A DNA stretch of 64,000 bases from NCBI GenBank assembly GCA_900319405.1, contig ONOH01000011.1, forward strand, positions 34,612 to 98,611, read 5' to 3'. This DNA is from an uncultured Bacteroidales bacterium (GTDB lineage: Bacteria > Bacteroidota > Bacteroidia > Bacteroidales > UBA932). The notes beneath the pieces were generated by a model, which was not told where the DNA came from, ran no database searches, and worked only from the letters and a program-made list of their open reading frames with translations. This document shows, one piece after another, positions 8,315 through 16,374 of the stretch; the first letter of the stretch is position 1; the number at the start of each line of letters is the position of its first letter. A program made the translations under genes and the position numbers.

Positions 8315-9301
8315 TTACCGGGAGGTCGCGAACAGTTCGGCGACCGCCGAATAGATTTCTTCGCCGCGGAGGCCGCGCCGGAGGATGGTGCCGTCCGGGC
8401 CGAAGAGGATCAGGTGCGGGATGGCGTTCACCCCGTAGAGCTCGATGGGAAGCCGTTTTCCGTCCAGGATCTGCGGCCAGGGCATATCCAGATCCCTCAA
8501 TGCCTGCAGGGTGTTCTCCCGCTTGTCGTTCACGGCAATGCCCACCACCTCGAAACACTCACTGTGGAAAGCCTCCCAGGTTTTCCGGATGTAGGGCATC
8601 TCGGCCTTGCAGGGACCGCACCAGGAGGCCCAGTGGTCCAGCAGGATGTATTTGCCCCGGCCCACATAGTCGGAAAGGAGCACATCGGTCCCGTCAGGAT
8701 TGCCGCCGGGAACCAGATAATCCGTGAAAAACTGTCCCGGAGCGGTTTTTTCCTGGACCCCAATGGCATCATAAGCCTGTTTCAGCAGATAGAACCGCTG
8801 CATCTCCTCCGACATTCCCGGGTACAAGGCGAGGAAACGGTCCTTGTCAACGTGTGCGAGATCCTCAAGGGCCAGGGCACCGACAAGATTGTCCGGGTTG
8901 GCGCGGACCACCGAATCGGCCAGGGCCGATTTCTCCTCCCGCTGTTCGCGTCCGAATCCGTAAAAACGACGGTGGAAAGCTGCGTAACGGTCTTCCATCG
9001 GGGTTCCGGACGACACCCGTTCATTGATATCCACCGTCACGCTGCCCGCCTCCAGAATGAGATGGACCCGCTGTTTACCATTGCCCACATAGGCAAAGAA
9101 AGGTTCTTCGACGATCCCTTTGAATAGGAACCGACCGCCGGAGACCTCGGTTCGAGAAAGCGTGTCCTTCTGCTGCGCGTCAATCAGCCACACCGGCGTA
9201 CCGTCGTCGGCCGTAAAAATACCGTCTATCTGGAACTGCTGCCGGGCACAGGCAACCAGCAGGAGGGGGATCAGGAATAAAAAGAGTCTTTTCATTTTCA
9301 T
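8315..9301 (-). CDS. TlpA/ResA-like thioredoxin-fold lipoprotein with N-terminal DUF4369-type domain
   Basis: Starting at ATG 9301 (a second Met lies at 9295), the 328-aa product has a lipoprotein signal with lipobox LLLVAC, then a beta-rich DUF4369-like region (to about residue 110), a helical linker and a C-terminal thioredoxin fold. The redox site WCGPC occurs in DHWASWCGPCKAEMPYI (about residue 228) and the cis-Pro region is NAIPHLILF. Such proteins reduce periplasmic disulfides or support cytochrome c maturation. The start is chosen because upstream codons lack a signal peptide. A -7 box lies at 9311-9318. Confidence 0.85.
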   Translation of the reverse strand: MKMKRLFLFLIPLLLVACARQQFQIDGIFTADDGTPVWLIDAQQKDTLSRTEVSGGRFLFKGIVEEPFFAYVGNGKQRVHLILEAGSVTVDINERVSSGTPMEDRYAAFHRRFYGFGREQREEKSALADSVVRANPDNLVGALALEDLAHVDKDRFLALYPGMSEEMQRFYLLKQAYDAIGVQEKTAPGQFFTDYLVPGGNPDGTDVLLSDYVGRGKYILLDHWASWCGPCKAEMPYIRKTWEAFHSECFEVVGIAVNDKRENTLQALRDLDMPWPQILDGKRLPIELYGVNAIPHLILFGPDGTILRRGLRGEEIYSAVAELFATSR

Positions 9302-9310
9302 CGGTTTGGA

Positions 9311-9318
9311 CAAATATA
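9311..9318 (-). promoter_or_regulatory. -7 promoter box for the thioredoxin-like gene
   Basis: TATATTTG on the minus strand at 9318-9311 is a perfect TAnnTTTG box ten bases upstream of ATG 9301. No clear TTTG -33 is visible. Confidence 0.6.
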
Positions 9319-9416
9319 GAATTATTTCATGTTTTTGTAAAGCCCAACGTATGAAACGATTCCCGGATAATCTCGACAATTTCCCCGCTCAGCTGCGTCT
9401 CACTCTTCTTTCCTAT

Positions 9417-9438
9417 GATGCCGGAGTCCTCCTGTCTT
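9417..9438 (+). repeat. 22-bp direct repeat, left copy (island boundary)
   Basis: These 22 bases (beginning GATGCCGGAGTCC, ending CTGTCTT) are identical to 24016-24037 in the same orientation, 14.6 kb away. The two copies bracket the accessory genes. A chance 22-base match in 64 kb is very unlikely. Confidence 0.85.
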
Positions 9439-9502
9439 CTGGCCCTGCATGTAGTCCCGGTACACCAGGTTGATGCTCTGGTTTAGCCCGGTTACCGGCG
9501 GG
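9438..9502 (+). repeat. 65-bp fragment duplicated from the S46 peptidase gene
   Basis: This segment matches 24581-24645, inside the S46 peptidase coding sequence, at 63 of 65 positions (differences at 9484 and 9488). It directly follows the 22-bp repeat, so the left boundary looks like a copy of 24016-24645 with about 540 bases lost. TGGCC occurs at both ends of the missing part, suggesting a microhomology deletion. It ends 5 bases before the hipT stop codon. Confidence 0.85.
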
Positions 9503-9506
9503 GCAG

Positions 9507-10484
9507 TCAGGCCGACCAATCCCTCCCGGTGCAGGATGCCTTACAGGTTCGTAATCGCTGTTCCAGTAAGTTCTTGTACGCCTGCTTGAAGTTGTCAGAA
9601 AGGAAGGATGACTCTATCAGAGAAATCCAGACCTCATCGTGCGAAATCATCTTGTGTACTATTCTGTGAACTATTTCTGCCCGCAGTCCCGATGCCGTCA
9701 TGGCTTGCGTGAAGGTATCCAGTGAAAAACCCTGTTTGGGACCGCCGGTGGTAAAGGCCAGGGCCATTTCTTCTGTATCTTCCGGGTCGGCAAGAAGAAC
9801 CGGCAGCAGGTCGTATGCAGGCGAAAGCGTATAGTCTCCGTCGACTGATTCCAGGAGCGAGAAATTCTTGCAGTGCATGTCTGAATTGCCCGTAATCCAA
9901 GAAAAAAAGACCACTTCCCAGAAACGCTGCAGGTCCAGAAGAGGCGCAGCGGAGTATTTTTTTACAGTCTGCGCGAGCTGCTCATAGGTCCCGTAATACT
10001 TGTGTTCGGTAAGGCGGTTTGACAATTGACAAAAATCCAGCATCGACTTTTTCTTTCCCCGTCTGTCACGGTCCATTCTTTTGGTGATGTAGCCTATCTC
10101 TCCATCTGCCAGTCGGATAAGACTATGCTCAGCGCAGCTGATACCTGCCGCTTTCGCCATTTTCATAGTAACATCCTCAAGTTCAGGAAGATGGGGATAA
10201 AGGGAGCTTTGCGGCTTGAAGATAAACGTCCCCCACAGCCCCACAATCGAAAAACGCGCGGGCTCATTCTTTTTACCTTTGTCAATATCCAACGACATCT
10301 TTGCCTGCACTCCGGTTATGGATGTGCTCACGCGGATTATCCTTCGTGCAAGTTCTGACATGTCGGCTCTGGAATAGGGGAGGACCGGAGCTGAAGCAGT
10401 TCCGAAGAATTTCTTGCAACAAGCGGGATGAAAGTCTTTCTGAGTTTCCTCCAGTTCTCCGTAGCAATATAGACACTTTCTCAT
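9507..10484 (-). CDS. hipT: HipT-type Ser/Thr kinase toxin (HipA C-terminal domain)
   Basis: The 325-aa product lacks the HipA N-terminal subdomain and begins with a Cys-rich segment (KCLYCYGEL, then HPACCKKFF). Kinase signatures of the HipA fold follow: STSITGVQAKMS (Gly-rich loop with the Ser/Thr-Ile-Ser/Thr autophosphorylation-type motif), GNSDMHCKN (catalytic Asp/Asn loop) and SPAYDLLP (metal-binding Asp). HipA/HipT kinases phosphorylate aminoacyl-tRNA synthetases (GltX or TrpS in E. coli systems) and stop translation; the target here is unknown. ATG 10484 overlaps the hipS stop by four bases (ATGA). The 3' end abuts the island boundary repeat. Confidence 0.85.
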   Translation of the reverse strand: MRKCLYCYGELEETQKDFHPACCKKFFGTASAPVLPYSRADMSELARRIIRVSTSITGVQAKMSLDIDKGKKNEPARFSIVGLWGTFIFKPQSSLYPHLPELEDVTMKMAKAAGISCAEHSLIRLADGEIGYITKRMDRDRRGKKKSMLDFCQLSNRLTEHKYYGTYEQLAQTVKKYSAAPLLDLQRFWEVVFFSWITGNSDMHCKNFSLLESVDGDYTLSPAYDLLPVLLADPEDTEEMALAFTTGGPKQGFSLDTFTQAMTASGLRAEIVHRIVHKMISHDEVWISLIESSFLSDNFKQAYKNLLEQRLRTCKASCTGRDWSA

Positions 10485-10795
10485 AGCGGTATCACGCTTA
10501 TATCTCCGATACAATCCTTGCAACAAGCCATAAGGAGCGACATCCGGTCCCTTGCGTCAATTTTCCACGACTTCACCGCAATATCCAGCAGCCAGCCTTC
10601 GGGAATCAAACCGTCAAAGACGGGAAATAACATCTCCTTCTCGTAGGGTTCCTTTGTGAGCGGCATGGTTGGGCTCACAGCCCTTGCGGACGGATTGGCA
10701 AGATACGCTGGATCATAGAGGAAGTGAAAACCTTCCTCATCTTCTGTCAAGATACCACAGAAAATGTCTTTTACAAATACGCTGGCCTGTTTCAT
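10481..10795 (-). CDS. hipS: HipS-like small protein (HipA N-terminal subdomain)
   Basis: The 104-aa protein corresponds to the HipA N-terminal 'couple_hipA' domain encoded as a separate gene: FVKDIFCGILTEDEEGFHFLYDP, then SPTMPLTKEPY and LFPVFDGLIPEGWLLD. In characterised HipBST systems HipS binds and neutralises the HipT kinase, so the antitoxin is HipS rather than HipB. Four-base ATGA overlaps on both sides couple its translation to hipB and hipT. The split layout distinguishes the locus from classical hipBA. Confidence 0.85.
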   Translation of the reverse strand: MKQASVFVKDIFCGILTEDEEGFHFLYDPAYLANPSARAVSPTMPLTKEPYEKEMLFPVFDGLIPEGWLLDIAVKSWKIDARDRMSLLMACCKDCIGDISVIPL

Positions 10796-10992
10796 AACGA
10801 TTCAGTTTTTACGGGGCCCAATTCTTCTCCGAATAGGGCCAGTACCTGGTTGACTTTATCCATGCGCAGGGTCTTTTTCCCCTGTTCTATCTCCCGCACG
10901 AATCTGAGCCCCACAGAGGACCGTTCAGCAAGCTCAACCTGTGTAAGCCCGTATTTCTTTCTTTTTTGCTTTAAGTATTCCGATAGACTCAT
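10792..10992 (-). CDS. hipB: HipB-like Xre-family transcriptional regulator
   Basis: A 66-aa helix-turn-helix protein: YLKQKRKKYGLTQVELAERS, then VGLRFVREIEQGKKTLRMDKV, is a complete Xre/Cro HTH domain. HipB proteins bind operators upstream of their own operon and repress it, helped by the other Hip proteins. Operator-like sites lie directly upstream (10999-11096). The first gene of a tightly overlapped three-gene operon. Confidence 0.88.
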   Translation of the reverse strand: MSLSEYLKQKRKKYGLTQVELAERSSVGLRFVREIEQGKKTLRMDKVNQVLALFGEELGPVKTESL

Positions 10993-10998
10993 AGTATT

Positions 10999-11096
10999 TA
11001 TACCTTTTCGGGTACAAATATACTGAATAATTTTTATTTTATCCCCATTCGGGTATAAAAATGATTATAGTCGTATAAATTATACCCGTTCGGAAC
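10999..11096 (-). promoter_or_regulatory. hipBST promoter with three operator-like sites
   Basis: A minus-strand -7 box TATATTTG lies at 11022-11015. Imperfect inverted repeats surround it: TACCTTTTCGGGTA (11001-11014), TATCCCCATTCGGGTATA (11040-11057) and a partial TATACCCGTTCGGA (11081-11094). They share the layout TATcC-N8-GgATA known for HipB operators. Sites flanking the -7 box would block polymerase, consistent with autorepression. Confidence 0.7.
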
Positions 11097-11184
11097 TTTC
11101 CGATTCCGCCCTCGCCCCGTTTCCCGCAACATTGCGCCGCTGGACATCCAGCTAAATGATTCTTATGGGATTGTCTATCCTAAT

Positions 11185-12024
11185 TTATTCCTCTCCTGAT
11201 TCAGTAAATCCCAACGGGAAAAGGGGGCCAATGGGTTCTATGATGCATCCGAAGACACTCAGGCTAACGGGTTCAAAGCCGTACTCGTCGTTTTCCATTA
11301 ACTCATTGTCCAACTGACACATAATAATATCTTGTGGCCTGAGAATCCGGAAATGCTCCAGCGTTTCCATCTCCCGGCGCACAAGTTCCGGATCCGGTTG
11401 TGACAGGACCTCGCCATCAAGGACTAGCCAATCATGCCAATTCAGGAGACGTTCCAGCCAGTCGATGTATTCTTTTCGGGCCTTCCGGATTCGTACATCT
11501 TCCAGCATTTTCCTTGCGCGATTGATATTGCCTGATTCGCCTTCTTTCGGACAAAGGTCCAGAAAGTATCGGAGGATATTATGCCAAATATGGAAAGACT
11601 CGTTTCGAGTGAGGTTAAGCTCCAGCAGGCGGCTCATCGGCACCCACTCCCGCTTAGTCATACTCATCTTGCAATCATTCAAGCTGACATCCAGGATGAC
11701 CAGGTCTCCGTCGTCCTCAAGACGGGCGTGTTTGATGGAATGGGCGATGCCCTCATTCTTCCGAACATAGTGATGGGGGATGCAATACTCGTCTTTCTTC
11801 TCGGTATTTTGCAGCAGGATATCTGCCTTCCCCTTTTTGAGGCGGTAGCGATAATAGTCAATACGGATCTTCTTCATATTTATGATAGTACGAATCTGTT
11901 CTTCTACAATATCCCTAGGGGTATCGGAATCTCGAATGACCGTCCAGTTCCGGCCTTCATAGATAACGCTCAGGCAGTCTGTGGTAGGATCTTTCGGATG
12001 AATGACAAGTGTTGTTTTGGGCAT
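11185..12024 (-). CDS. Hypothetical protein, possibly chimeric
   Basis: The 279-aa product has no signal or membrane segment. Residues 1-45 (TTLVIHPKDPTTDCLSVIYEG) look like the N-terminus of another type of Bacteroidota protein that continues differently; from about Met-50 the sequence changes to a Lys/Arg/Tyr-rich segment, then a helical region with conserved-looking Trp residues (WHDWLVLDGE). The mixture suggests fusion of two parts, but this rests on recollection of the first part only. It has its own promoter (12048-12055) and so is probably separate from the operon above it. Confidence 0.6.
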   Translation of the reverse strand: MPKTTLVIHPKDPTTDCLSVIYEGRNWTVIRDSDTPRDIVEEQIRTIINMKKIRIDYYRYRLKKGKADILLQNTEKKDEYCIPHHYVRKNEGIAHSIKHARLEDDGDLVILDVSLNDCKMSMTKREWVPMSRLLELNLTRNESFHIWHNILRYFLDLCPKEGESGNINRARKMLEDVRIRKARKEYIDWLERLLNWHDWLVLDGEVLSQPDPELVRREMETLEHFRILRPQDIIMCQLDNELMENDEYGFEPVSLSVFGCIIEPIGPLFPLGFTESGEE

Positions 12025-12047
12025 ATTTGTGATAAAATGTTTGCGCC

Positions 12048-12055
12048 CAAATATA
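12048..12055 (-). promoter_or_regulatory. -7 promoter box for the 11185-12024 gene
   Basis: TATATTTG on the minus strand at 12055-12048 matches TAnnTTTG and lies 24 bases upstream of ATG 12024. Confidence 0.6.
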
Positions 12056-12072
12056 AAACAGGATCTTTAATT

Positions 12073-12111
12073 GCAATCCTCTCGCGCCAAAATGTGGCAC
12101 AAGAGGATTGC
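12073..12111 (-). terminator. Hairpin after the DUF2779 gene
   Basis: GCAATCCTCT (12073-12082) pairs with AGAGGATTGC (12102-12111), and an inner GCCA/TGGC pair tightens the loop. It starts 3 bases past the DUF2779 stop codon. There is no long T-run, so termination is plausible but not certain. Confidence 0.45.
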
Positions 12112-12114
12112 TGT

Positions 12115-14154
12115 TTACATTCCGGTCATCTCGTGGAAGTATTCCCAGATGAATACCATAGACATCGTGTCCAGTTCGCAGTAGCGGAGAAGAGCATCGG
12201 CCAGGGCTTTTGTTTCGGTCTCTGAGGTAAACTGCAGTTTGGTGTAGGCGGCCAGCGCAGCACCGCCATTGGCAATCTGTTCTCCTTCCTGTATATAAGT
12301 CGCATCAAACTGTTCCAGTTCTTCGTCCCCAATACCTAAGAAAGTGGCTACAGAATCCAGAAGCTTGTATGGATTCTGCACTGTTCCATCCGGATTAAAA
12401 CTAATCCAGGCTTTGGTAACACCGTTTTTGAAGTTCAGGCTGGGAATTACATCTCCGTAGATGGGCTCTTTATACTTCTCTTGTATTACCTTGCTGGAAT
12501 TGAGGATGGCAGGAAGGACCGCCTTGATGGAGTTGCTGCCCTTCATAGAAGGATGATAGTAATACCTAAGGACGATATCCAAAAGGTCCACCATATCACG
12601 CGTGCCTGGCGATCCTTCTTTTTCTTTTCCGGTAGGATGGGTGATGCTGTCGATAAACACTATCAGTTCCTGTTTATCTTCTTGATCGCTTGCAACAAGC
12701 TGTCGACGAATGGCCCGTAGGATTGTATTCTCGTGAGTGGCATAGCGGAAAATGGTACCATTGTCGCATTCTAACTGTGCCTTTAATTCACGGAGAAACG
12801 TGAAGTTGGGGAATTTGTGCTTAACCGTGTTGAGGTATTGTCCTTCGTGGCGAATACTTCCATCAGCCTCAATTACGTGGTGAGAGAACTGGAAAGCAAC
12901 CTGCTCATATGGGCGCATACCTTTATAAAAAGGTAAAGCCACAGCCGTGGTCTCAAAGTCTATCATGTGCAGCGGATACTTCCAGGTGGACATCTCAGCC
13001 TTGAGTTCGGGAATGTCAAGATAGACTCCGTCACGAATGTTCTGGCTAAAAGGCTCAAGCAATTCCTTTTTCCCCGTTGCAAGGCCGACTTGAAGAAGTT
13101 TGCGCTCAATATGCGTTAGGCCGGGCTTTTTTCTTTCCGTTTCCTTGAAATCATCTTTGCCAAGGTCCTGCAGGAAATACTTTCCCTCTTGAATCATTTC
13201 GTCTCTGTCGATGTACTGCCCCCACAAGTCTTGAACCAAAGGGCGGGTGAAATCCTCTTCTGTGAAATGTGCCAGCTTCTTCCAGCATTCCTTTTTACCA
13301 TCCGCCATTCCGGGCGTTCCCTCATTGGAGTAAAACGGGCATTTGAAGCACTTTGAACCCAGAGGAGAATCCTTCTTCTCATGCCCAACATACTCTTGGG
13401 CCATTTCTTTTACGAATTCCTGAAAGCGACTATGCATCAACTTTTCTTGTTCGCCCGTATGGCCGGCAATAATGCGGTTGACCACATCATCCACATCAAT
13501 CGGAGTAAGTATCTGAGCATAATTCTGGAGTACCTCTGCTCCAGGTTTTCGGACCACGTTGCTATGATGCTCATCCACTTTTACCAACTGAAAAAGTTGG
13601 TTAATCCCGTCATAATCGGCATACACGGATTTGTCGGCCAGCATCAGAAAAGCTTTCACCTTGAACTGCGGCCCCAGTGCATTTTGAATGACGTATTTTT
13701 GAAAGGCGACATCGTACACATACTCAAGGATAGCACTACTTGCGTCACCTTTCGTGTTTATCAAACGGTCTTTGGAAGGATCCCATGACTTCGCCTTAAC
13801 CTCTATCAGGTTAATAAGATTGCCATTCTTCTCAATGATATCCGCCCGTACGAAACAGTTCTCCCAACGAAATGCCGCTTCGGCAATGTTTACGGTATCA
13901 CGTTTCAATAGCTCGAATGTCTGTTGTACAGACTGGTCATAGCCCTTGACATCAGCTAGATCAGCTTCTGGTTTGATATCATAATATACCTTGGCTAAGT
14001 CTCCGGCTTGGTTCCCTCCATCGGCCAGCGCCTGCAAGAAGCTATCCTCATTATTCTGGTTGGCATAGTGCTCGCAGTCGTAGTAATAATACAACGATGC
14101 CGGACAGCGCAAAGCCTGCTTAAAGGCCGATTTGGTGAAAAGCTTTTGTAACAT
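12115..14154 (-). CDS. DUF2779 protein: Fe-S PD-(D/E)XK nuclease with exonuclease-like domain
   Basis: The 679-aa protein begins FTKSAFKQALRCPASLYYY, the Cas4/RecB-type opening with one Cys. LINLIEVKAKS (about residue 115) gives the ExK of a PD-(D/E)XK nuclease. KCFKCPF and a later KKECWKK supply further cysteines (about 275-300) typical of a 4Fe-4S cluster. The C-terminal DUF2779 part starts MIDFETTAV (about residue 405), the first motif of a DnaQ-like DEDD fold, with RDMVDLLDIV and YCELDTMSM as likely later acidic motifs. It probably degrades or processes DNA. It is the last gene of a four-gene leftward operon with the WYL-macrodomain and OGG-fold genes; a role in DNA repair or defence is inferred. 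Confidence 0.78.
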   Translation of the reverse strand: MLQKLFTKSAFKQALRCPASLYYYYDCEHYANQNNEDSFLQALADGGNQAGDLAKVYYDIKPEADLADVKGYDQSVQQTFELLKRDTVNIAEAAFRWENCFVRADIIEKNGNLINLIEVKAKSWDPSKDRLINTKGDASSAILEYVYDVAFQKYVIQNALGPQFKVKAFLMLADKSVYADYDGINQLFQLVKVDEHHSNVVRKPGAEVLQNYAQILTPIDVDDVVNRIIAGHTGEQEKLMHSRFQEFVKEMAQEYVGHEKKDSPLGSKCFKCPFYSNEGTPGMADGKKECWKKLAHFTEEDFTRPLVQDLWGQYIDRDEMIQEGKYFLQDLGKDDFKETERKKPGLTHIERKLLQVGLATGKKELLEPFSQNIRDGVYLDIPELKAEMSTWKYPLHMIDFETTAVALPFYKGMRPYEQVAFQFSHHVIEADGSIRHEGQYLNTVKHKFPNFTFLRELKAQLECDNGTIFRYATHENTILRAIRRQLVASDQEDKQELIVFIDSITHPTGKEKEGSPGTRDMVDLLDIVLRYYYHPSMKGSNSIKAVLPAILNSSKVIQEKYKEPIYGDVIPSLNFKNGVTKAWISFNPDGTVQNPYKLLDSVATFLGIGDEELEQFDATYIQEGEQIANGGAALAAYTKLQFTSETETKALADALLRYCELDTMSMVFIWEYFHEMTGM

Positions 14155-14178
14155 TTCTAAACTATAGTCTATGAGAAA

Positions 14179-15297
14179 TCACTCGCTACTCAATACATCC
14201 TTAAGCTCATCCATTAAACTCATCGCTAAATCCATTTCTCTCACCATGAATTTTTTAATATAATATGGATTTTTCTTTCCCCTTTTAATTAGTCCTTTTT
14301 CTTCAAGATTAGCTTCTTTTGGGAAAAAGCCCGTTTCTGAGAGGACATCGCAAAAAACTTTTTTTCTTTCTTTCCCAATAAACCCAATTATAATAAACAG
14401 GTTAAAATCTCCAGTTATAATATGATAACCTAGCTCGGCGACTCTATTAAAAATCTTCCTCTTCTTAAACAGAGTTACCTTCGTATTCCCATCATTATTA
14501 ATCTCACCAAAATTGACACCAATATAATGTTGTTTGACAACATTATATAAATAGAAACGAGGATTAGTACTATTCTGATACTTCTTGTATAATTTTTCGC
14601 CGAATAAAAAGGCTTCAAGGTGGCCAGGGCTCTGAATCGCCTCAATTGATTTGGCCAATTTTCTCATCCTCGAAAGATAATCTATGTATAGCTCTTTCTC
14701 TGGTTTTAAAGGCACTAATTCAGATTTATAGTTAGGCTTATAACGGTAATTATAGTAGGTGCTGAGATTGCAATTCTGATCGTCGATTATCATAGCTGCA
14801 TGCATAAACCTCCCCCATCGATCGAAGATTAAGCTTTCATCGTCTCGATTTGGAGAAAAAAAGTATAAGATCTTTGTAAGATAACTAATTCCTATTCCAT
14901 CAATTTTCCCGGCGCCTTTCTCTAAGTAATCAAACGCTTCTTCTTCTTTTCTGTTCAATAGCAATTCTTTTACGCCTGTTAGTATTTTTTCTATATCTGT
15001 TTTCGAGATTGAAAAAGCTCTTTCGACATTTGAAACTGTACGCTTTCTAGTAGTAGCTGAACTAATTCCTCCCCAAATCATTCCTGCTAAAAAACCCTGA
15101 TATGGATTCTTATTAACCCACTGAAAAACAAGTTTCCGGGAGAGTCTGTCTTTCGACAATATTGGACGTATCTCTTGTTCTAGGACGGTATTATTCTCAA
15201 GAAGTCTACTCAGCCTTTTTCTATAGCCCGTAATCAGGAATTCACGATTAAACCGATAGTCGGTCCAATGCTGCAAAATGTATTCTTTGAGGTTCAT
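14179..15297 (-). CDS. OGG-fold helix-hairpin-helix DNA glycosylase-like protein
   Basis: The 372-aa protein contains KIDGIGISYLTKILYFF, then LIFDRWGRFMHAAM (about residues 133-168). This matches the hairpin (GIG), a Lys at the catalytic position and an Asp near the end that define HhH-type 8-oxoguanine glycosylases; the 'OGG fold' family found in accessory loci is the best fit. The flanking regions are unlike housekeeping OGG1. The gene is markedly AT-rich compared with its neighbours, pointing to transfer. It lies 24 bases before the DUF2779 nuclease gene. Removal of a damaged or modified guanine is inferred from the fold. Confidence 0.65.
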   Translation of the reverse strand: MNLKEYILQHWTDYRFNREFLITGYRKRLSRLLENNTVLEQEIRPILSKDRLSRKLVFQWVNKNPYQGFLAGMIWGGISSATTRKRTVSNVERAFSISKTDIEKILTGVKELLLNRKEEEAFDYLEKGAGKIDGIGISYLTKILYFFSPNRDDESLIFDRWGRFMHAAMIIDDQNCNLSTYYNYRYKPNYKSELVPLKPEKELYIDYLSRMRKLAKSIEAIQSPGHLEAFLFGEKLYKKYQNSTNPRFYLYNVVKQHYIGVNFGEINNDGNTKVTLFKKRKIFNRVAELGYHIITGDFNLFIIIGFIGKERKKVFCDVLSETGFFPKEANLEEKGLIKRGKKNPYYIKKFMVREMDLAMSLMDELKDVLSSE

Positions 15298-15339
15298 ACA
15301 ACAATAATTATTAACTGTATTTTTTAGAAATGTGGTTAC

Positions 15340-16344
15340 CTACTCAACTACTCGGTAAACATGTATTGTACCCAGGTCTTCAAAATGGCAAAGGAAAGTT
15401 TGTCCTGGTTGCCAATGATTCTGAAGGATTAATTCTTTTATGGTATTATCGCCACGCAGGGTACCTCCATAGTGGTAGGTTCCGATTTTCGCCTCGTACT
15501 GATGGCCATGATATTCAACAAATACTTGATCACAAAAATGCGGGAGTGTTTTGGCATTATCCATTATTTGGAGGGTACTTCCACTATCATAGACTTTCAA
15601 CATTACAAAATTTCCCTTCCAAACAGTCATGGCGCTTTCAAATAATGTCGGATAATAATGATCTACCCTGTCTATTTGCCCGTAACCCGGCCAAGGACAT
15701 ATGTTGTATCCGTGAAGTGTCATACCGCCGTAAAAAAAGTATTCCGGCATTGACTTTCCGCTTCGTACGGTCCGTGCCAGCGGAGCATTCCAGTCAAAGA
15801 AATTCGTCCAATTGAATCCGAAGGCATGGCCGGGTTGAATGATGGCGATACCTTTTGGCGTAATCTTGTTGGCAAGATAGAGTCCGGTATAGGCTGCCAC
15901 CCCTTCCGCACCCAAGAAGAGAAGCGAAAAACGTTTGGGACCATGCTCTTCACCATACTCCCTGTCTCTTTCCAAAACAGCCCATTGAGCAAAAGGCTTC
16001 CATTCATCTCTATAACGCTGGTACTCTTCCGGATTGATGTATTCCGGCATCTTCATTTGCTTATCCGCTCCGATGTCACTGGGATTCAAGGCTCGATGAG
16101 CGAATATATGATAACCACGGAATTCGTTCAGATGCTCGAGGAGTCTCTTCTCACCAGTAGAATAATCTACATAAACAAAACTGCAAATTCTCAGTTGTGA
16201 GAAGTGCATGTTGCAGTACCGGATCAATTCTCCATCGATATCGCATGCGGGATAGAAAAGTGAGTCCTTAAGCAATTCTTTCAATGGGAAAGGCCCCTGC
16301 TCAATGGCGTGAACAGTTAGTTTTTGAAGAGAAGCTATGTCCAT
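15340..16344 (-). CDS. Hypothetical protein in the WYL-macrodomain operon
   Basis: From ATG 16344 (an upstream TTG at 16353 is less likely) the product has 334 residues. No signal peptide or membrane segment is visible, and no family was recognised. The sequence is rich in aromatic residues (Tyr, Trp, Phe, His), with stretches such as CDIDGELIRYC, FNWTNFFDWN and YNICPWPGYGQ, and looks like a compact globular enzyme or binding protein. It lies 30 bases after the WYL-macrodomain gene and 42 bases before the OGG-fold gene. Confidence 0.65.
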   Translation of the reverse strand: MDIASLQKLTVHAIEQGPFPLKELLKDSLFYPACDIDGELIRYCNMHFSQLRICSFVYVDYSTGEKRLLEHLNEFRGYHIFAHRALNPSDIGADKQMKMPEYINPEEYQRYRDEWKPFAQWAVLERDREYGEEHGPKRFSLLFLGAEGVAAYTGLYLANKITPKGIAIIQPGHAFGFNWTNFFDWNAPLARTVRSGKSMPEYFFYGGMTLHGYNICPWPGYGQIDRVDHYYPTLFESAMTVWKGNFVMLKVYDSGSTLQIMDNAKTLPHFCDQVFVEYHGHQYEAKIGTYHYGGTLRGDNTIKELILQNHWQPGQTFLCHFEDLGTIHVYRVVE

Positions 16345-16374
16345 AAATATCAACCTTAACTAGTTATCATACAT

